DNA from: Mycobacterium sp. D16Q13
GTDB taxonomy: Bacteria; Actinomycetota; Actinomycetes; Mycobacteriales; Mycobacteriaceae
Reading direction: 5' to 3'
Length of the DNA: 64,000 nucleotides
NCBI RefSeq assembly: GCF_002013375.1
Contig: NZ_MAEW01000003.1
Span: forward strand, 248,001-312,000
The notes under the pieces were generated by a model. The model had not been told where the DNA came from. It made no database searches and saw only the letters and a list, made by a program, of their open reading frames with translations. Below are positions 26,173 to 34,557 of the stretch, piece by piece. The first letter of the stretch is position 1. Each line of letters starts with the position of its first letter. Both the position numbers and the translations under genes were made by a program.

Positions 26173-27411
26173 CTAGGCCAGCGCGGACGTCTCCGACCGC
26201 CGGGCCGATGCCCGCCGCATGGCACCCAACGGGTCGGCGAACAACCCACCGAGGGAGACCACACCGGCGCCGGCCTCCTGCACGCGGTTGCCGAACGCCG
26301 TCACACGAATATCGCGCTTGGACAACGTCGATCGGTCCAGGAATGCGGTCTCGACGTCGTTCATCACCTCGGGGTACTCGGTAAAGGCCTGCCCACCCAC
26401 GATCACCTCGTCGGGGTTGAGGATGTCGCGCAGCAGCGCCACCGACTGGCCCAGCACTCGGCCACGTTCGGAAAGCAGTTGGCGCGCAGAATCATTGCCG
26501 CCGCGCGCGGCCTTGTACACCGCGCTCACCGAGATCCCGTCTCCCGCCGGCACGATGCGCAGCCTGCGTGCCGCGGCCAGCACCGCCTCGTCACTGACGG
26601 TGGTCTCCAACTTGCCTGTACCGCCGAGCAATTCGGAATCAACCGGCAGTGCCGCAATTGTTCCCGGGCCGCTCGACGGGCTGTGCACCCGCCCGTCGAT
26701 CGCCAGCGCGAAACCGACTGTCTCACGGGTGTATACGTACAGGCTCGTCAGGGAGCGGGCCGCGAAGCGCCGCAGCCCCAGTAGCAGCTCGGCGCCGGCC
26801 ATCGCGTCCACGTGCGAGGCCACCGATACCGGCAGACCTAGCGTGTCGGCGAAGACTCGGCCAACGGGTGCCTCGGTCCAGCCCAACCGCGGATGATCCA
26901 CCGTCCCGGCCGGTCCGTCGACCACACCACCGGTGGCCACGCCGATCCACAGCGGCCGGCGCCGGTGCCAGCGGGCCAGGTACCGCTGCGCGCTCCCGGC
27001 CAGCGAGGCCAGTGCGGCGCCCTGCGGACCGTTTGGCGTGGGGGTTTCCACCACGTCGAGGGTTCGTCCAAACAAGTCGGTCGCCACAATGCTGGTGGCT
27101 CGGGCACCGATGTGGATACCCAGGGTGAGGAATGGCTCATGGTTGAGCTCCACCGGCACCCGCGGTCGGCCGATGGCGCCAGAGACGGCCAGATCAGCAC
27201 GTTCGCGAAGTAGTCCGGCGTCCAGCAGCGCGGTGACCTGCCGGTTGACGGTGGCGATGGAAAGGCCTGTGACCTGGGCAATTGCATCGCGGGCCACGGG
27301 TCCGCGCACACGTGCGGCGCGGAATACCGAGGATGCGGCGCTATCGCCGATGTACAGGGCAGGGGGATGAATCTGGTGACGGGAAACAGGTCGGCGAACC
27401 GGAGAAGTCAT
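26173..27411 (-). CDS. ROK-family transcriptional regulator
   Basis: A 412-residue repressor of the ROK (NagC/XylR) type. The N-terminal winged HTH (about 35-75) reads DAIAQVTGLSIATVNRQVTALLDAGLL. It is followed by the sugar kinase-like ROK fold with GIHIGARATSIVATDLFG, a SHVDAMAGAELLLG region and a C-terminal NPDEVIVGGQAF motif. It corresponds in position to M. tuberculosis Rv0485, a ROK regulator next to mshA reported to affect PE/PPE gene expression (recalled). Here it is separated from mshA by the inserted SRPBCC gene. It is divergent from the SDR at 27712 across a 300-base gap and probably regulates both sides. Confidence 0.88.
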   Translation of the reverse strand: MTSPVRRPVSRHQIHPPALYIGDSAASSVFRAARVRGPVARDAIAQVTGLSIATVNRQVTALLDAGLLRERADLAVSGAIGRPRVPVELNHEPFLTLGIHIGARATSIVATDLFGRTLDVVETPTPNGPQGAALASLAGSAQRYLARWHRRRPLWIGVATGGVVDGPAGTVDHPRLGWTEAPVGRVFADTLGLPVSVASHVDAMAGAELLLGLRRFAARSLTSLYVYTRETVGFALAIDGRVHSPSSGPGTIAALPVDSELLGGTGKLETTVSDEAVLAAARRLRIVPAGDGISVSAVYKAARGGNDSARQLLSERGRVLGQSVALLRDILNPDEVIVGGQAFTEYPEVMNDVETAFLDRSTLSKRDIRVTAFGNRVQEAGAGVVSLGGLFADPLGAMRRASARRSETSALA

Positions 27412-27711
27412 GAGAAGGGTCCTTTGGCGGAAGGCCGGATTCAGACGAAGGCTGAAGCGCGGGCTACAGATGGCTAATGGTGTTGTGAACTGGGGCGATA
27501 CCGCGCCCGAGACGTCAGGAAAGACGTGCAGAAACTAGGCGCAGCGACAGACGCAGCGACAACACAGCTCGCGAGCCAGCGGCAGCCGAGAACCAATACC
27601 CGCGATCACGAAAGTGACCCGGGGTTCGGCGGCGCGCTTGATGGACACAGGCGCAATTTAGCATCCCTACGAGCCGATGTCCTAGTAGGCCTTCTGACTA
27701 CAGTGGCCTGC
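27412..27711. promoter_or_regulatory. 300-base divergent promoter region (ROK / SDR)
   Basis: The gap between the ROK gene and the SDR has no convincing coding frame. A possible TTGATG and TAGCAT pair near 27638-27664 precedes the SDR start, though with a short 15-base spacer. I found no strong inverted repeat. It must contain both divergent promoters. Confidence 0.5.
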
Positions 27712-28461
27712 ATGACCAATCCCTCGTTCGACGGCCGGGTCGCGGTCGTCACCGGCGCCAGCTCAGGAATCGGCGCGGCAACCGCTAAATCCCTTGCAGC
27801 CCTTGGATTTCACGTTGTGGTTGCGGCTCGGCGCGAGGACCGCGTCAACGCTCTGGCCGCAGAGATCGGTGGCACAGCGGTTGTGCTCGACGTCACCGAC
27901 GCCGATTCGGTTGCCGCCCTTGCGCAGAGCCTGGATCGGGTGGACGTGCTGGTCAACAACGCCGGCGGCGCGTGGGGCCTGGAACCGGTGCTCGAAGCGG
28001 ATCTGGAGCACTGGCGCTGGATGTGGGAAACCAATGTGGTGGGCACTCTGCAGGTGACCCGCACCTTGCTGCCCAAACTGATTGCCTCCGGTGACGGACT
28101 CATCGTCACCATCACCTCCATCGCCGCGCTTGATGTGTACGACGGCGGCAGCGGATACACGTCGGCCAAGCATGCCCAGGCGGCGTTACACCGCACGCTG
28201 CGCGGCGAGCTTCTCGGAAAGCCCGTGCGGCTCACCGAGGTCGCACCGGGTGCGGTGGAAACCGAGTTCTCGGTGGTGCGCTTCGACGGTGACCAGGACC
28301 GGGCGGACGCGGTCTACCGGGGCATCACCCCGCTGGTCGCCGAGGACGTCGCCGAGATCATCGCGTTCGTCGCGTCACGGCCTCCGCACGTCAACCTGGA
28401 CCAGATCGTCGTCAAACCGCGAGATCAGGCCTCCTCTACTCGTAGGGCAACCCGCGACTGA
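27712..28461 (+). CDS. SDR family oxidoreductase (YdfG-like)
   Basis: A 249-residue classical SDR: TGASSGIG cofactor motif near residue 15, NNAGGAWG, a Ser in ITSIAAL, and YTSAK (YxxxK) near 146. The segment VRLTEVAPGAVETEFSVVRF and the IIAFVASRP tail match the YdfG/3-hydroxy acid dehydrogenase group (NADP-dependent serine or 3-hydroxypropionate-type oxidation). It is the positional counterpart of M. tuberculosis Rv0484c. The ATG at 27712 starts the conserved fold, and the frame is open for 62 codons upstream without recognisable sequence. It diverges from the ROK regulator. Confidence 0.86.
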   Translation: MTNPSFDGRVAVVTGASSGIGAATAKSLAALGFHVVVAARREDRVNALAAEIGGTAVVLDVTDADSVAALAQSLDRVDVLVNNAGGAWGLEPVLEADLEHWRWMWETNVVGTLQVTRTLLPKLIASGDGLIVTITSIAALDVYDGGSGYTSAKHAQAALHRTLRGELLGKPVRLTEVAPGAVETEFSVVRFDGDQDRADAVYRGITPLVAEDVAEIIAFVASRPPHVNLDQIVVKPRDQASSTRRATRD

Positions 28462-28561
28462 GCCTTGGAGTGTCCCAAAATTCGGCGCACCGGCCGTATT
28501 GATACCATCACCGAATGATTGAGTCCCTTTGTTGCACAGTGCGATACGACTCCCCGGCAGC

Positions 28562-29539
28562 CTAGTTCGGTGAGATCGCCGATGGCCTAACAGGTTCTGG
28601 CGAGGCTGACCTGCGGGCGTTGCGCATCTGGTTTCGGTAGTGCTGCAGTGATTCTGGAGAGTAGTGCGTACGCCATGGCATTTTTCCGAAACGGATTCGG
28701 CCAGCCATGTACCACCCAACCCATCCGCGTGTGATGGCGACAGGAAGCACCTTCCAGACACGTCGGTGGATCTTCATACTCAGCTTGTCCCTCCTGCTCA
28801 GTTCGATACGAATGGCATCGTTGAGGGCATCGGTAGTAGCAATGAGCAATCCGACACGGGCAAGGTGGCGGATCGGCCAACTGACCACGCGCAGTACCGA
28901 GCCGGGTAGCCAAGGCATGGCACGAAATGACGAGGGCCTGCGCAACTGGGCAAGCAGGAAGCTGGCGGCTTGCGCGGCATGCGGGTCGACGCTATCCATC
29001 CAGGCGCCGTCTCGATACGCGATGAGATCTTCGTATTGCTCTGGAAGTTGGTCGGCGCCGAACAATTGCCCAATCGCCCAGAGTCCTTCGTATGCCTTCT
29101 GCTGCACCAGGGGCGACGGCCAGCCGCGCAATTGACCATGAACCTCCATCAACGGCAGCACAATCGCCGCCCACGTCCAATTCCACAGGTCGCGCTCCCA
29201 GGCGTGATAGAGAGTTCCGTCGTCCAACTCGCCGTGGATGAACCGGTGAATCTCGCGGATAGCGTTGGCCACCTCGACTCGCTCATCGTCCGCGAACACC
29301 ACGCCCAGGACGAGGTCGACTGTGTCGCGGGCACGTCCGATGACATCCTCAAGCCGGACTTGGGCACGAACGCTGACCTTGCCGATCCGGTCATGGTCGT
29401 CGACACCTTTCCCCCCCTTTGCGCTGAGAACCGGATAGATGAACGACGGGAACGCAGAGTAAAGCGTGCTCAGATCCGCCAGCATGTCGCGAGTGGCGCT
29501 ACCCGGCCCCAACAGCGCATTCAGTTCGACGCTATCCAC
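28562..29539 (-). CDS. MpaB/rubber-oxygenase-like protein (DUF2236)
   Basis: The 325-residue helical protein matches the oxygenase MpaB family, which includes latex-clearing protein Lcp and the fungal MpaB that cleaves a prenyl chain. Typical segments are present: an N-terminal TRDMLADLSTLYSAFPSFIYPVL, a KVSVRAQVRLEDVIGRARDT block, IREIHRFIHGELDDGTLYHAWERDLWNWTWA and a basic C-terminal helix. Lcp-type members bind haem b and oxidatively cleave isoprenoid double bonds. The start is a GTG with AAGGGG seven bases upstream, overlapping the end of the TetR gene by 8 bases. Pairing with a TetR and a divergent P450 suggests oxidative lipid or terpenoid metabolism. Confidence 0.78.
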   Translation of the reverse strand: MDSVELNALLGPGSATRDMLADLSTLYSAFPSFIYPVLSAKGGKGVDDHDRIGKVSVRAQVRLEDVIGRARDTVDLVLGVVFADDERVEVANAIREIHRFIHGELDDGTLYHAWERDLWNWTWAAIVLPLMEVHGQLRGWPSPLVQQKAYEGLWAIGQLFGADQLPEQYEDLIAYRDGAWMDSVDPHAAQAASFLLAQLRRPSSFRAMPWLPGSVLRVVSWPIRHLARVGLLIATTDALNDAIRIELSRRDKLSMKIHRRVWKVLPVAITRGWVGWYMAGRIRFGKMPWRTHYSPESLQHYRNQMRNARRSASPEPVRPSAISPN

Positions 29540-30197
29540 TGTGCCGCCCCTTCGTACCGACGAGATCCATCAACCGGGACTGCAGCTCGACCGGCACCAT
29601 GCCCCGGTAGAAGGCGGCCAGGGCAACCAGAACATCGACAACCACTGTGTGAGGGTCACTCGAAGCCGCGACCAAAGTGTTTCCGGCGCACGCCGCCTTG
29701 AGTAAGAGCGCCGCCACCGTTTCCAAAGGCAGCCCCGGCATCAGTTCACCTCGAGTATCCATCGCACGAAGTAACGACACCAGCGGCGATAGCACGTGCT
29801 CTTCGTCGATCGCGGCGAGCAACTCGGCGCCCAGAACCTCGGGTGCCTGGCGGAGGAGTTCCCGGTGCACCGCATCCGTCACTGACAACATCGAGAACTG
29901 TGCCGCGGCGCCGGCCATGATCTCGACACCTTCACCGTGCGGCCGGCCTGCGAGACGGCGTTCAGCGTCGCGAAGCAATTGCGCAGCGACCTGAAGGCGC
30001 TGCACGAAGCATTCTATGAACACTGATCGCTTGTCCGGGAAATGCTTGTAAAATGAACCTTTGCTTAAACTTGCATCATTTGTTAGCTGCGAGACCGAAG
30101 TCGCCTCGTATCCGCGCGTTGAGAAGCAGGCGACCGCGCTGTCCACGAGGGAAGCCCGGGTTCCTGCGGCGGTCACCTCACGTCGCGTTGGCGACAC
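29532..30197 (-). CDS. TetR-family transcriptional regulator
   Basis: A 221-residue TetR regulator. The HTH (about 10-55) reads LVDSAVACFSTRGYEATSVSQ and SLSKGSFYKHFPDKRSVF, followed by an all-helical ligand domain of about 160 residues. The GTG at 30197 is chosen because AAAGGA lies 7 bases upstream. An ATG 24 codons earlier lacks such a site. The gene ends inside the start of the MpaB-like gene (8-base overlap) and is divergent from the cytochrome P450, so it probably controls both from the 30198-30370 intergenic region. The ligand is unknown, perhaps the substrate of the two oxygenases. Confidence 0.86.
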   Translation of the reverse strand: MSPTRREVTAAGTRASLVDSAVACFSTRGYEATSVSQLTNDASLSKGSFYKHFPDKRSVFIECFVQRLQVAAQLLRDAERRLAGRPHGEGVEIMAGAAAQFSMLSVTDAVHRELLRQAPEVLGAELLAAIDEEHVLSPLVSLLRAMDTRGELMPGLPLETVAALLLKAACAGNTLVAASSDPHTVVVDVLVALAAFYRGMVPVELQSRLMDLVGTKGRHSG

Positions 30198-30370
30198 ACT
30201 TTCATCCTTTCCCGCCGGCCCGAACTCGATGTTATGACCCGAAGTCACTCGGCGACCCGTGGTCACCATAGATAGTCATCCCACGTCAGTCAAGGTTTGA
30301 TCACAGCCAGCCCTAAGTATCTGTTATTTATAGTTGATAGTACTTCTCGTAACCAGTACTGTCGGGCAGT
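30198..30370. promoter_or_regulatory. AT-rich divergent promoter between TetR and P450
   Basis: The 173-base gap is AT-rich against the window. It carries the palindrome AGTACT twice (30339-30344 and 30355-30360, 16 bp apart) and an ACTG-N5-CAGT inverted repeat (30358-30370) ending at the P450 start codon. These are candidate TetR operator elements. Which one is bound is not known. Confidence 0.45.
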
Positions 30371-32020
30371 ATGGTCATCTCAACGGTTTCCGCACAGGAA
30401 TCTGAGTCCGCGCAGAACGCTCCGCTCTTCCCCATGCTGCCGTCGTGGCGCAACTGGGGTGTGTTGCGCATATATCTAAAATTTGTTGCTGGAGTGCAGA
30501 ATAGATTCTCAATAACCGATTCGGATCAGATCAGCGCGGAGCTGCGCACGCACGGTGAAGGATTCCGTGTGGCAAATCCACACCTCCCTCAGCGACTGAG
30601 GTTCCTACTCAAATGGGTGATCCCGGGACACAACCTTGAGTTCCTCACGTTGAACACCCCCGGGTTGTGCCGCGAGCTGTACGGATTGTCGCCAGATCAA
30701 GTTGACTTTGAAGTCGGCAAGGACCCATTTCTACGGTTTTTTTTAGGCCCTAACAGCCCATTCTTGCTACACGGCCCAGAGCACGCGGCGGTACGGCGTG
30801 CCCTGACTCCCGAGCTCACACTGGCGGCAGTGGAGCGGTACCGGGAGATCAGCATCGAGGTACTGGACCGATACATCGACGAGATGCCGCTCAACGATCC
30901 TGTGTCTCTTCAGGAAATGTTCTATCGCTTCACGCAAGAGGTCATATTGCGTGTTGCGTTCGGGCTGGAGGATCAGGATGAGATCGACGAGGGAGTCAGT
31001 GCACTCTCTGATCTACTCAGCAGCCGGAACGCATCGCTCAGGACATTGGTTACCCTCTGGCCCGCGGCGCTGTTCTATCAGTTCGTCCGTGGGACGAAGG
31101 AGCATCTGCCGCGCTGGCCTGGGCGGCGGATTCAAGAACCCCTTGCGCGAATGGACGCGCTGATCGCCCGACAGATCTCGCGATTCCGGGCCAATCCAGA
31201 GATGGACTGCTTTGGCGCCCGGATGGTGGAAAAGGCAGACACCAACCCGAGAATATGGTCCGGGGAGATGTTGCGCGACGCGTTCCGAACCCTCCTCATC
31301 GCTGGACACGAGACGTCGGTTACTGGTTACAGCTTCACTATCGACCTGCTGCTCAGGAACCCGGACAAGCTTGCCAAACTTCGCGAAGAGGCACGCGCCG
31401 CCCAGTCCGACCGCTACGCGATCGCTGCCAACAATGAGGGACTCCGATTACACCCACCGGTATGGGGTGTACCAGTGATTGCCCGTGAGGACGTCTTGAT
31501 TGGCGGCCACCGCGTTCGCCGTGGGACATGGATACAGGCAATGCCTGCCGCGATTCACCATGACCCCGATGCGTACGCCAATCCCACACAATTCCAGCCC
31601 GAGCGATTCCTGGACAAGGCGCCAGATCGATACGGCTTCATGGCCTTTGGAACCGGCAAGCACCGCTGTCCGGGCATCAATTTCTACCAGCTGGAAGCCA
31701 GCATCGTGCTCCACCGAATCTTCGGTCGTCTCGAGCTAGAACCGCACGGCAGGCCCGAGCGCGCCTACTTGGCATTCGCGGCGTTCAGCCGCCCCGCTCT
31801 CGGCATGATGGTCATAGTCCGGGATCGCAAGCAGGCAAGTCAGGTCCCCTGCTATCGAGCAAGCACCCAGCACGAAAGAGAGCGCTCAGCGCTGATGCGT
31901 GCGCCAGAAGCAGAAGACTTTCCGGCCGACACTTCGCCTCGGGTGACCGAACCTTCGTTGCCCAACGGCGCTCCCGACGAGATTCAGGTATGCCCGTTCA
32001 CCGGCGCCGCGCACGACTAG
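30371..32020 (+). CDS. Cytochrome P450 monooxygenase
   Basis: A 549-residue P450, longer than the usual bacterial 400-450. The oxygen-activation I-helix motif AGHET is at 311-315, ExxR at 356-359 (EGLR), a PERF-type motif in FQPERFLD, and the haem loop FGTGKHRCPG at 426-435 with Cys433 as the axial ligand. A polar tail of about 80 residues follows the P450 fold and ends VCPFTGAAHD. The enzyme would hydroxylate a hydrophobic substrate with a ferredoxin/reductase partner, which is not encoded nearby. Base composition is more AT-rich than its neighbours, suggesting acquisition. The ATG has only a weak GGGCAG upstream, so the start is uncertain. Confidence 0.88.
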   Translation: MVISTVSAQESESAQNAPLFPMLPSWRNWGVLRIYLKFVAGVQNRFSITDSDQISAELRTHGEGFRVANPHLPQRLRFLLKWVIPGHNLEFLTLNTPGLCRELYGLSPDQVDFEVGKDPFLRFFLGPNSPFLLHGPEHAAVRRALTPELTLAAVERYREISIEVLDRYIDEMPLNDPVSLQEMFYRFTQEVILRVAFGLEDQDEIDEGVSALSDLLSSRNASLRTLVTLWPAALFYQFVRGTKEHLPRWPGRRIQEPLARMDALIARQISRFRANPEMDCFGARMVEKADTNPRIWSGEMLRDAFRTLLIAGHETSVTGYSFTIDLLLRNPDKLAKLREEARAAQSDRYAIAANNEGLRLHPPVWGVPVIAREDVLIGGHRVRRGTWIQAMPAAIHHDPDAYANPTQFQPERFLDKAPDRYGFMAFGTGKHRCPGINFYQLEASIVLHRIFGRLELEPHGRPERAYLAFAAFSRPALGMMVIVRDRKQASQVPCYRASTQHERERSALMRAPEAEDFPADTSPRVTEPSLPNGAPDEIQVCPFTGAAHD

Positions 32021-32040
32021 ACCTCTCGCGCCCGGTAGCG

Positions 32041-33405
32041 CTATCGGGACGTGGTTGTCGGGGTGCCCGACAGCGACGGTGCGCCCGACGGCGTCAACGG
32101 AGCTGACGTCGGCGTCCCCGACAACGTCGGTGCACCCGACGGGGTGAGCGGGACGGTGGTCGGGATGGACGAGGTCGACGGCGTCGAGGTGATCGTCCGC
32201 TCCTTCGGATTGGGAGGAAGCGCCGACATCGATTGCCAGGTCGGCCAGTCCACCACCCAATCCCACAGGTCGCCGTCGGCGTACGACAGCTCGATCGAGG
32301 TGCCGGTCACCTCGACGGGATCACCGTAGATGGCCGTACGGAAGTACGACTCGGCATCACCCAACGACAAATTGATACAACCGTTCGTGACATTGGTACT
32401 GCCTTGCTGACCAACGGTATTGGGGTTCGCGTGAATGAACTCGCCGTTGTTGGAGATCCGGACCGCGAAACGTTCGTGAACGTTGGTATACCCGGCTGCC
32501 GGATTGGACATCCAGAAATCCTCGTACTTCTCGGTGACAACATGAATCCCACTGCGGGTGACGTTGCGCGGCAGGTCTGCCTCGCCGTAGCTGCAGGGCA
32601 AGTCCAGGATGGTGCCCTCGTCCGTGGTCACCCGGATACGGTGACTCGGCGCATCGGCATAGACGATCTGGCGGCGCCCCACGCTGAAATCCAGGGACAT
32701 GTCTTCGTTCCCAAACGCCCCGTCCCCCAGGGGAATCCCATAGAGATTGGCTTTCACCCCGACCTTGGTGCCGGCCTTGAAGTACTCACGTGATCGCCAA
32801 TGCACTCGGGAACCCTGCTGTTCGTCGGGCAGCCAGGCCCAACCACCTTCGGTGGGCGGGTCACACACGATGCTCAACGATTTCTCCGCCGCGGCCTTGT
32901 CGGCGATATGCGCATCGAACTGGATGATCACGGGAGCCGCGATCCCCACCGTCTGCCCATCGGCGAGCTGGAACTGACCGTTGACCTTCGCAGTCGGCAC
33001 CAGGGTGGTGAATGTGCCGGACACCGCAACGGCCTTGCCGTCCAGCCCCACGGCCGAACCCTTCCAGGTGTACGTCACATCGAATCCGAGGGGCTCGGTG
33101 GTGCGGAACCTCGTTTGGTCGCGACTGAGCGCTCCGGCGACGACCTTGCCGTCGGCGTTGACCAACTTCACGTCCCGGAACCACCCGTTGGCCACGGTCA
33201 CGCTGACCGGCGCGGTCGGGTTGACCTCCTTGGCCTTGTCGTCGGGCAAGAAGGTCAGGACGGCGCCCGGCGACGGGACATCTTGCGGCGCATTCGAGCC
33301 GACGGTCGTGCAGGCGGCAGCAACAGCGGGCACGGTCAGACCCAGCATCGTGAGCGCGCGCCGTCGCGTCAGCGCATCACCGAAATTTGGTCTGGGGTAC
33401 TTCAC
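32041..33405 (-). CDS. L,D-transpeptidase lipoprotein, LdtMt5 (LprQ) type
   Basis: A 454-residue lipoprotein of the YkuD family that forms 3-3 peptidoglycan cross-links or anchors. The N-terminus has a twin-Arg/hydrophobic signal and a lipobox ending AAAC (about 32). Two Ig-like domains follow (about 45-250), then the YkuD domain with catalytic Cys343 in TNGC. The usual SHGC histidine is Asn, as I recall for M. tuberculosis LdtMt5 (Rv0483), whose genomic position this gene also shares. The C-terminus is a Pro/Ser/Thr-rich tail with two 17-residue repeats. The GTG start has GGGG upstream. The gene converges with the P450. Confidence 0.9.
   Translation of the reverse strand: MKYPRPNFGDALTRRRALTMLGLTVPAVAAACTTVGSNAPQDVPSPGAVLTFLPDDKAKEVNPTAPVSVTVANGWFRDVKLVNADGKVVAGALSRDQTRFRTTEPLGFDVTYTWKGSAVGLDGKAVAVSGTFTTLVPTAKVNGQFQLADGQTVGIAAPVIIQFDAHIADKAAAEKSLSIVCDPPTEGGWAWLPDEQQGSRVHWRSREYFKAGTKVGVKANLYGIPLGDGAFGNEDMSLDFSVGRRQIVYADAPSHRIRVTTDEGTILDLPCSYGEADLPRNVTRSGIHVVTEKYEDFWMSNPAAGYTNVHERFAVRISNNGEFIHANPNTVGQQGSTNVTNGCINLSLGDAESYFRTAIYGDPVEVTGTSIELSYADGDLWDWVVDWPTWQSMSALPPNPKERTITSTPSTSSIPTTVPLTPSGAPTLSGTPTSAPLTPSGAPSLSGTPTTTSR
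32050..32151 (-). repeat. Two 51-bp tandem repeats in the Ldt C-terminal tail
   Basis: Two in-frame 51-bp units encode PLTPSGAP[TS]LSGTPT plus two residues each at the very end of the transpeptidase. The 17-residue unit is probably an extended wall-spanning linker. Copy number may vary between strains. Confidence 0.7.
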
Positions 33406-33504
33406 GACACCCCACGATACGGCCCACCGCGGACAGCTTCGCCCGGCCCGACCAGGATCACACCCCAGATCGTGCGGGACCTGCGGTTTTGCCGGGCCCC
33501 GCGA

Positions 33505-33948
33505 CTAGTAGACCGGGATATCGAAGATCGCCGCAGGCGCACCGTACTGCGCACCCCAGCCCGCCCAGGCGACATCGCTCGGTCCCACCCGCTTGTCGAC
33601 GAGCGCCCAACCCTGCTCGCCCTGATGCAGCAGGGCTATGTATTTCTTCGACAGGATGCCATTGGCGGAGGCTTCGGCAAAGGGCGTGCCGGCGTAGTCA
33701 ATGGGGCCGCCGTCGGGCTCCTGCATGGCCGACCAGAGGAAGACCCATCCGTCGGCGGACTTGAGGCTGCGCACATCCAGGCGCACCGGCTTGCCGAGCT
33801 GGGCCGTCACGTCCGCGAGCGCCGGCGCCAGGATCGAGGCCGCTTCCGGGGACGCCGGGTCCACCGGCGTCGCGCCGGGGTCGGCCGTCGCGAGCGGCGG
33901 CGCGAGCAGGGCGACGCACACCAACAGCACCAGGAATCCGATCCGCAT
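33505..33948 (-). CDS. Small secreted protein of unknown function
   Basis: The 147-residue product has a clear signal peptide (MRIGFLVLLVCVALLAPPLATA, cleavage before DPGA) and a mature part with an LDVRSLKSADGWVFLWSAMQEPDG strand set and QGWALVDKRVGPSDVAW. No family is recognised. It resembles the small exported mycobacterial proteins with a compact beta-rich domain. The ATG at 33948 is secured by GAAGGAGG six bases upstream, and an in-frame ATG 15 codons earlier is rejected. It lies 100 bases upstream of the Ldt gene on the same strand and may be co-expressed with it. Confidence 0.7.
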   Translation of the reverse strand: MRIGFLVLLVCVALLAPPLATADPGATPVDPASPEAASILAPALADVTAQLGKPVRLDVRSLKSADGWVFLWSAMQEPDGGPIDYAGTPFAEASANGILSKKYIALLHQGEQGWALVDKRVGPSDVAWAGWGAQYGAPAAIFDIPVY

Positions 33949-34035
33949 GGGTCCTCCTTCGTTCCGCGACATGGGAACGGTAGACGACCGCAACCCGCAT
34001 ATATGCGGAAGGCGCGGATTCCGGCTCGACCAGAA

Positions 34036-34470
34036 CTAGACGCCGATCACGGCCGTATCTTCCGGAGCCAGTGCGTGGCCGTCTGCCGCACGCAGCTCGA
34101 AGCGCTGCACCGGACGGGACGTCTCGCGATCGACCAGGGCGACGCGCCGTTCTCCAGGGGCGAAACAGAACTCGTCGCTCCACTGTCTCAGGGCCACCAA
34201 GACGGGAAACAGCCCACGCCCTTTCTGTGTCAGTTGGTACTCATGCCGCGCCCCGGCGGGAACGACCTCGAGGATGCCGTTGTCCACCAATGTCGCCAGA
34301 CGAGAAGCCAGGATGTTCTTCGCGAGCCCAAGACTCTTCTGAAACTCCCCGAACCTCCGTAAACCGTCAAACGCGTCACGAACGATCAGCAGTGACCAGC
34401 CGTCCCCGATCTCACCCAGCGGCCTGGCCAGGGTGCAGCTCGAATCCGCGTGACTGGCGCGACCCACCAT
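34036..34470 (-). CDS. HxlR-type (winged-helix) transcriptional regulator
   Basis: A 144-residue HxlR family regulator: CTLARPLGEIGDGWSLLIVRDAFDGLRRFGEFQKSLGLAKNILASRLATLV shows the N-terminal Cys and the recognition helix, followed by the wing GARHEYQLTQKGRGLFPVL. HxlR proteins often sense reactive electrophiles or drugs through the N-terminal cysteine. The start at 34470 is chosen for GGGAGG upstream. It is divergent from the MFS transporter at 34558, with two palindromic sites between the genes, so it almost surely controls that transporter and itself. Confidence 0.87.
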   Translation of the reverse strand: MVGRASHADSSCTLARPLGEIGDGWSLLIVRDAFDGLRRFGEFQKSLGLAKNILASRLATLVDNGILEVVPAGARHEYQLTQKGRGLFPVLVALRQWSDEFCFAPGERRVALVDRETSRPVQRFELRAADGHALAPEDTAVIGV

Positions 34471-34484
34471 GGACAGCCTCCCTT

Positions 34485-34537
34485 GGTTGCAATATGCAAC
34501 CATTCATGCCAGGCTCAAATGGTTGCGAAGTGAAACC
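34485..34537. promoter_or_regulatory. Two operator-like palindromes between hxlR-type gene and MFS gene
   Basis: The first site, 34485-34501, is a perfect inverted repeat GGTTGCA-ATA-TGCAACC. A second site of the same 17-bp length at 34521-34537 keeps the outer GGTT and AACC. The centres are 36 bp apart. Position between the divergent genes makes these the likely binding sites of the HxlR protein (binding inferred). Confidence 0.65.
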
Positions 34538-34557
34538 AACTCTACCGAGGGGCGCGC

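Noticed and set aside
32800..34362. 520-codon plus-strand frame
   Set aside because: It is antisense over the Ldt, secreted-protein and HxlR genes, each of which has a clear start and family features.
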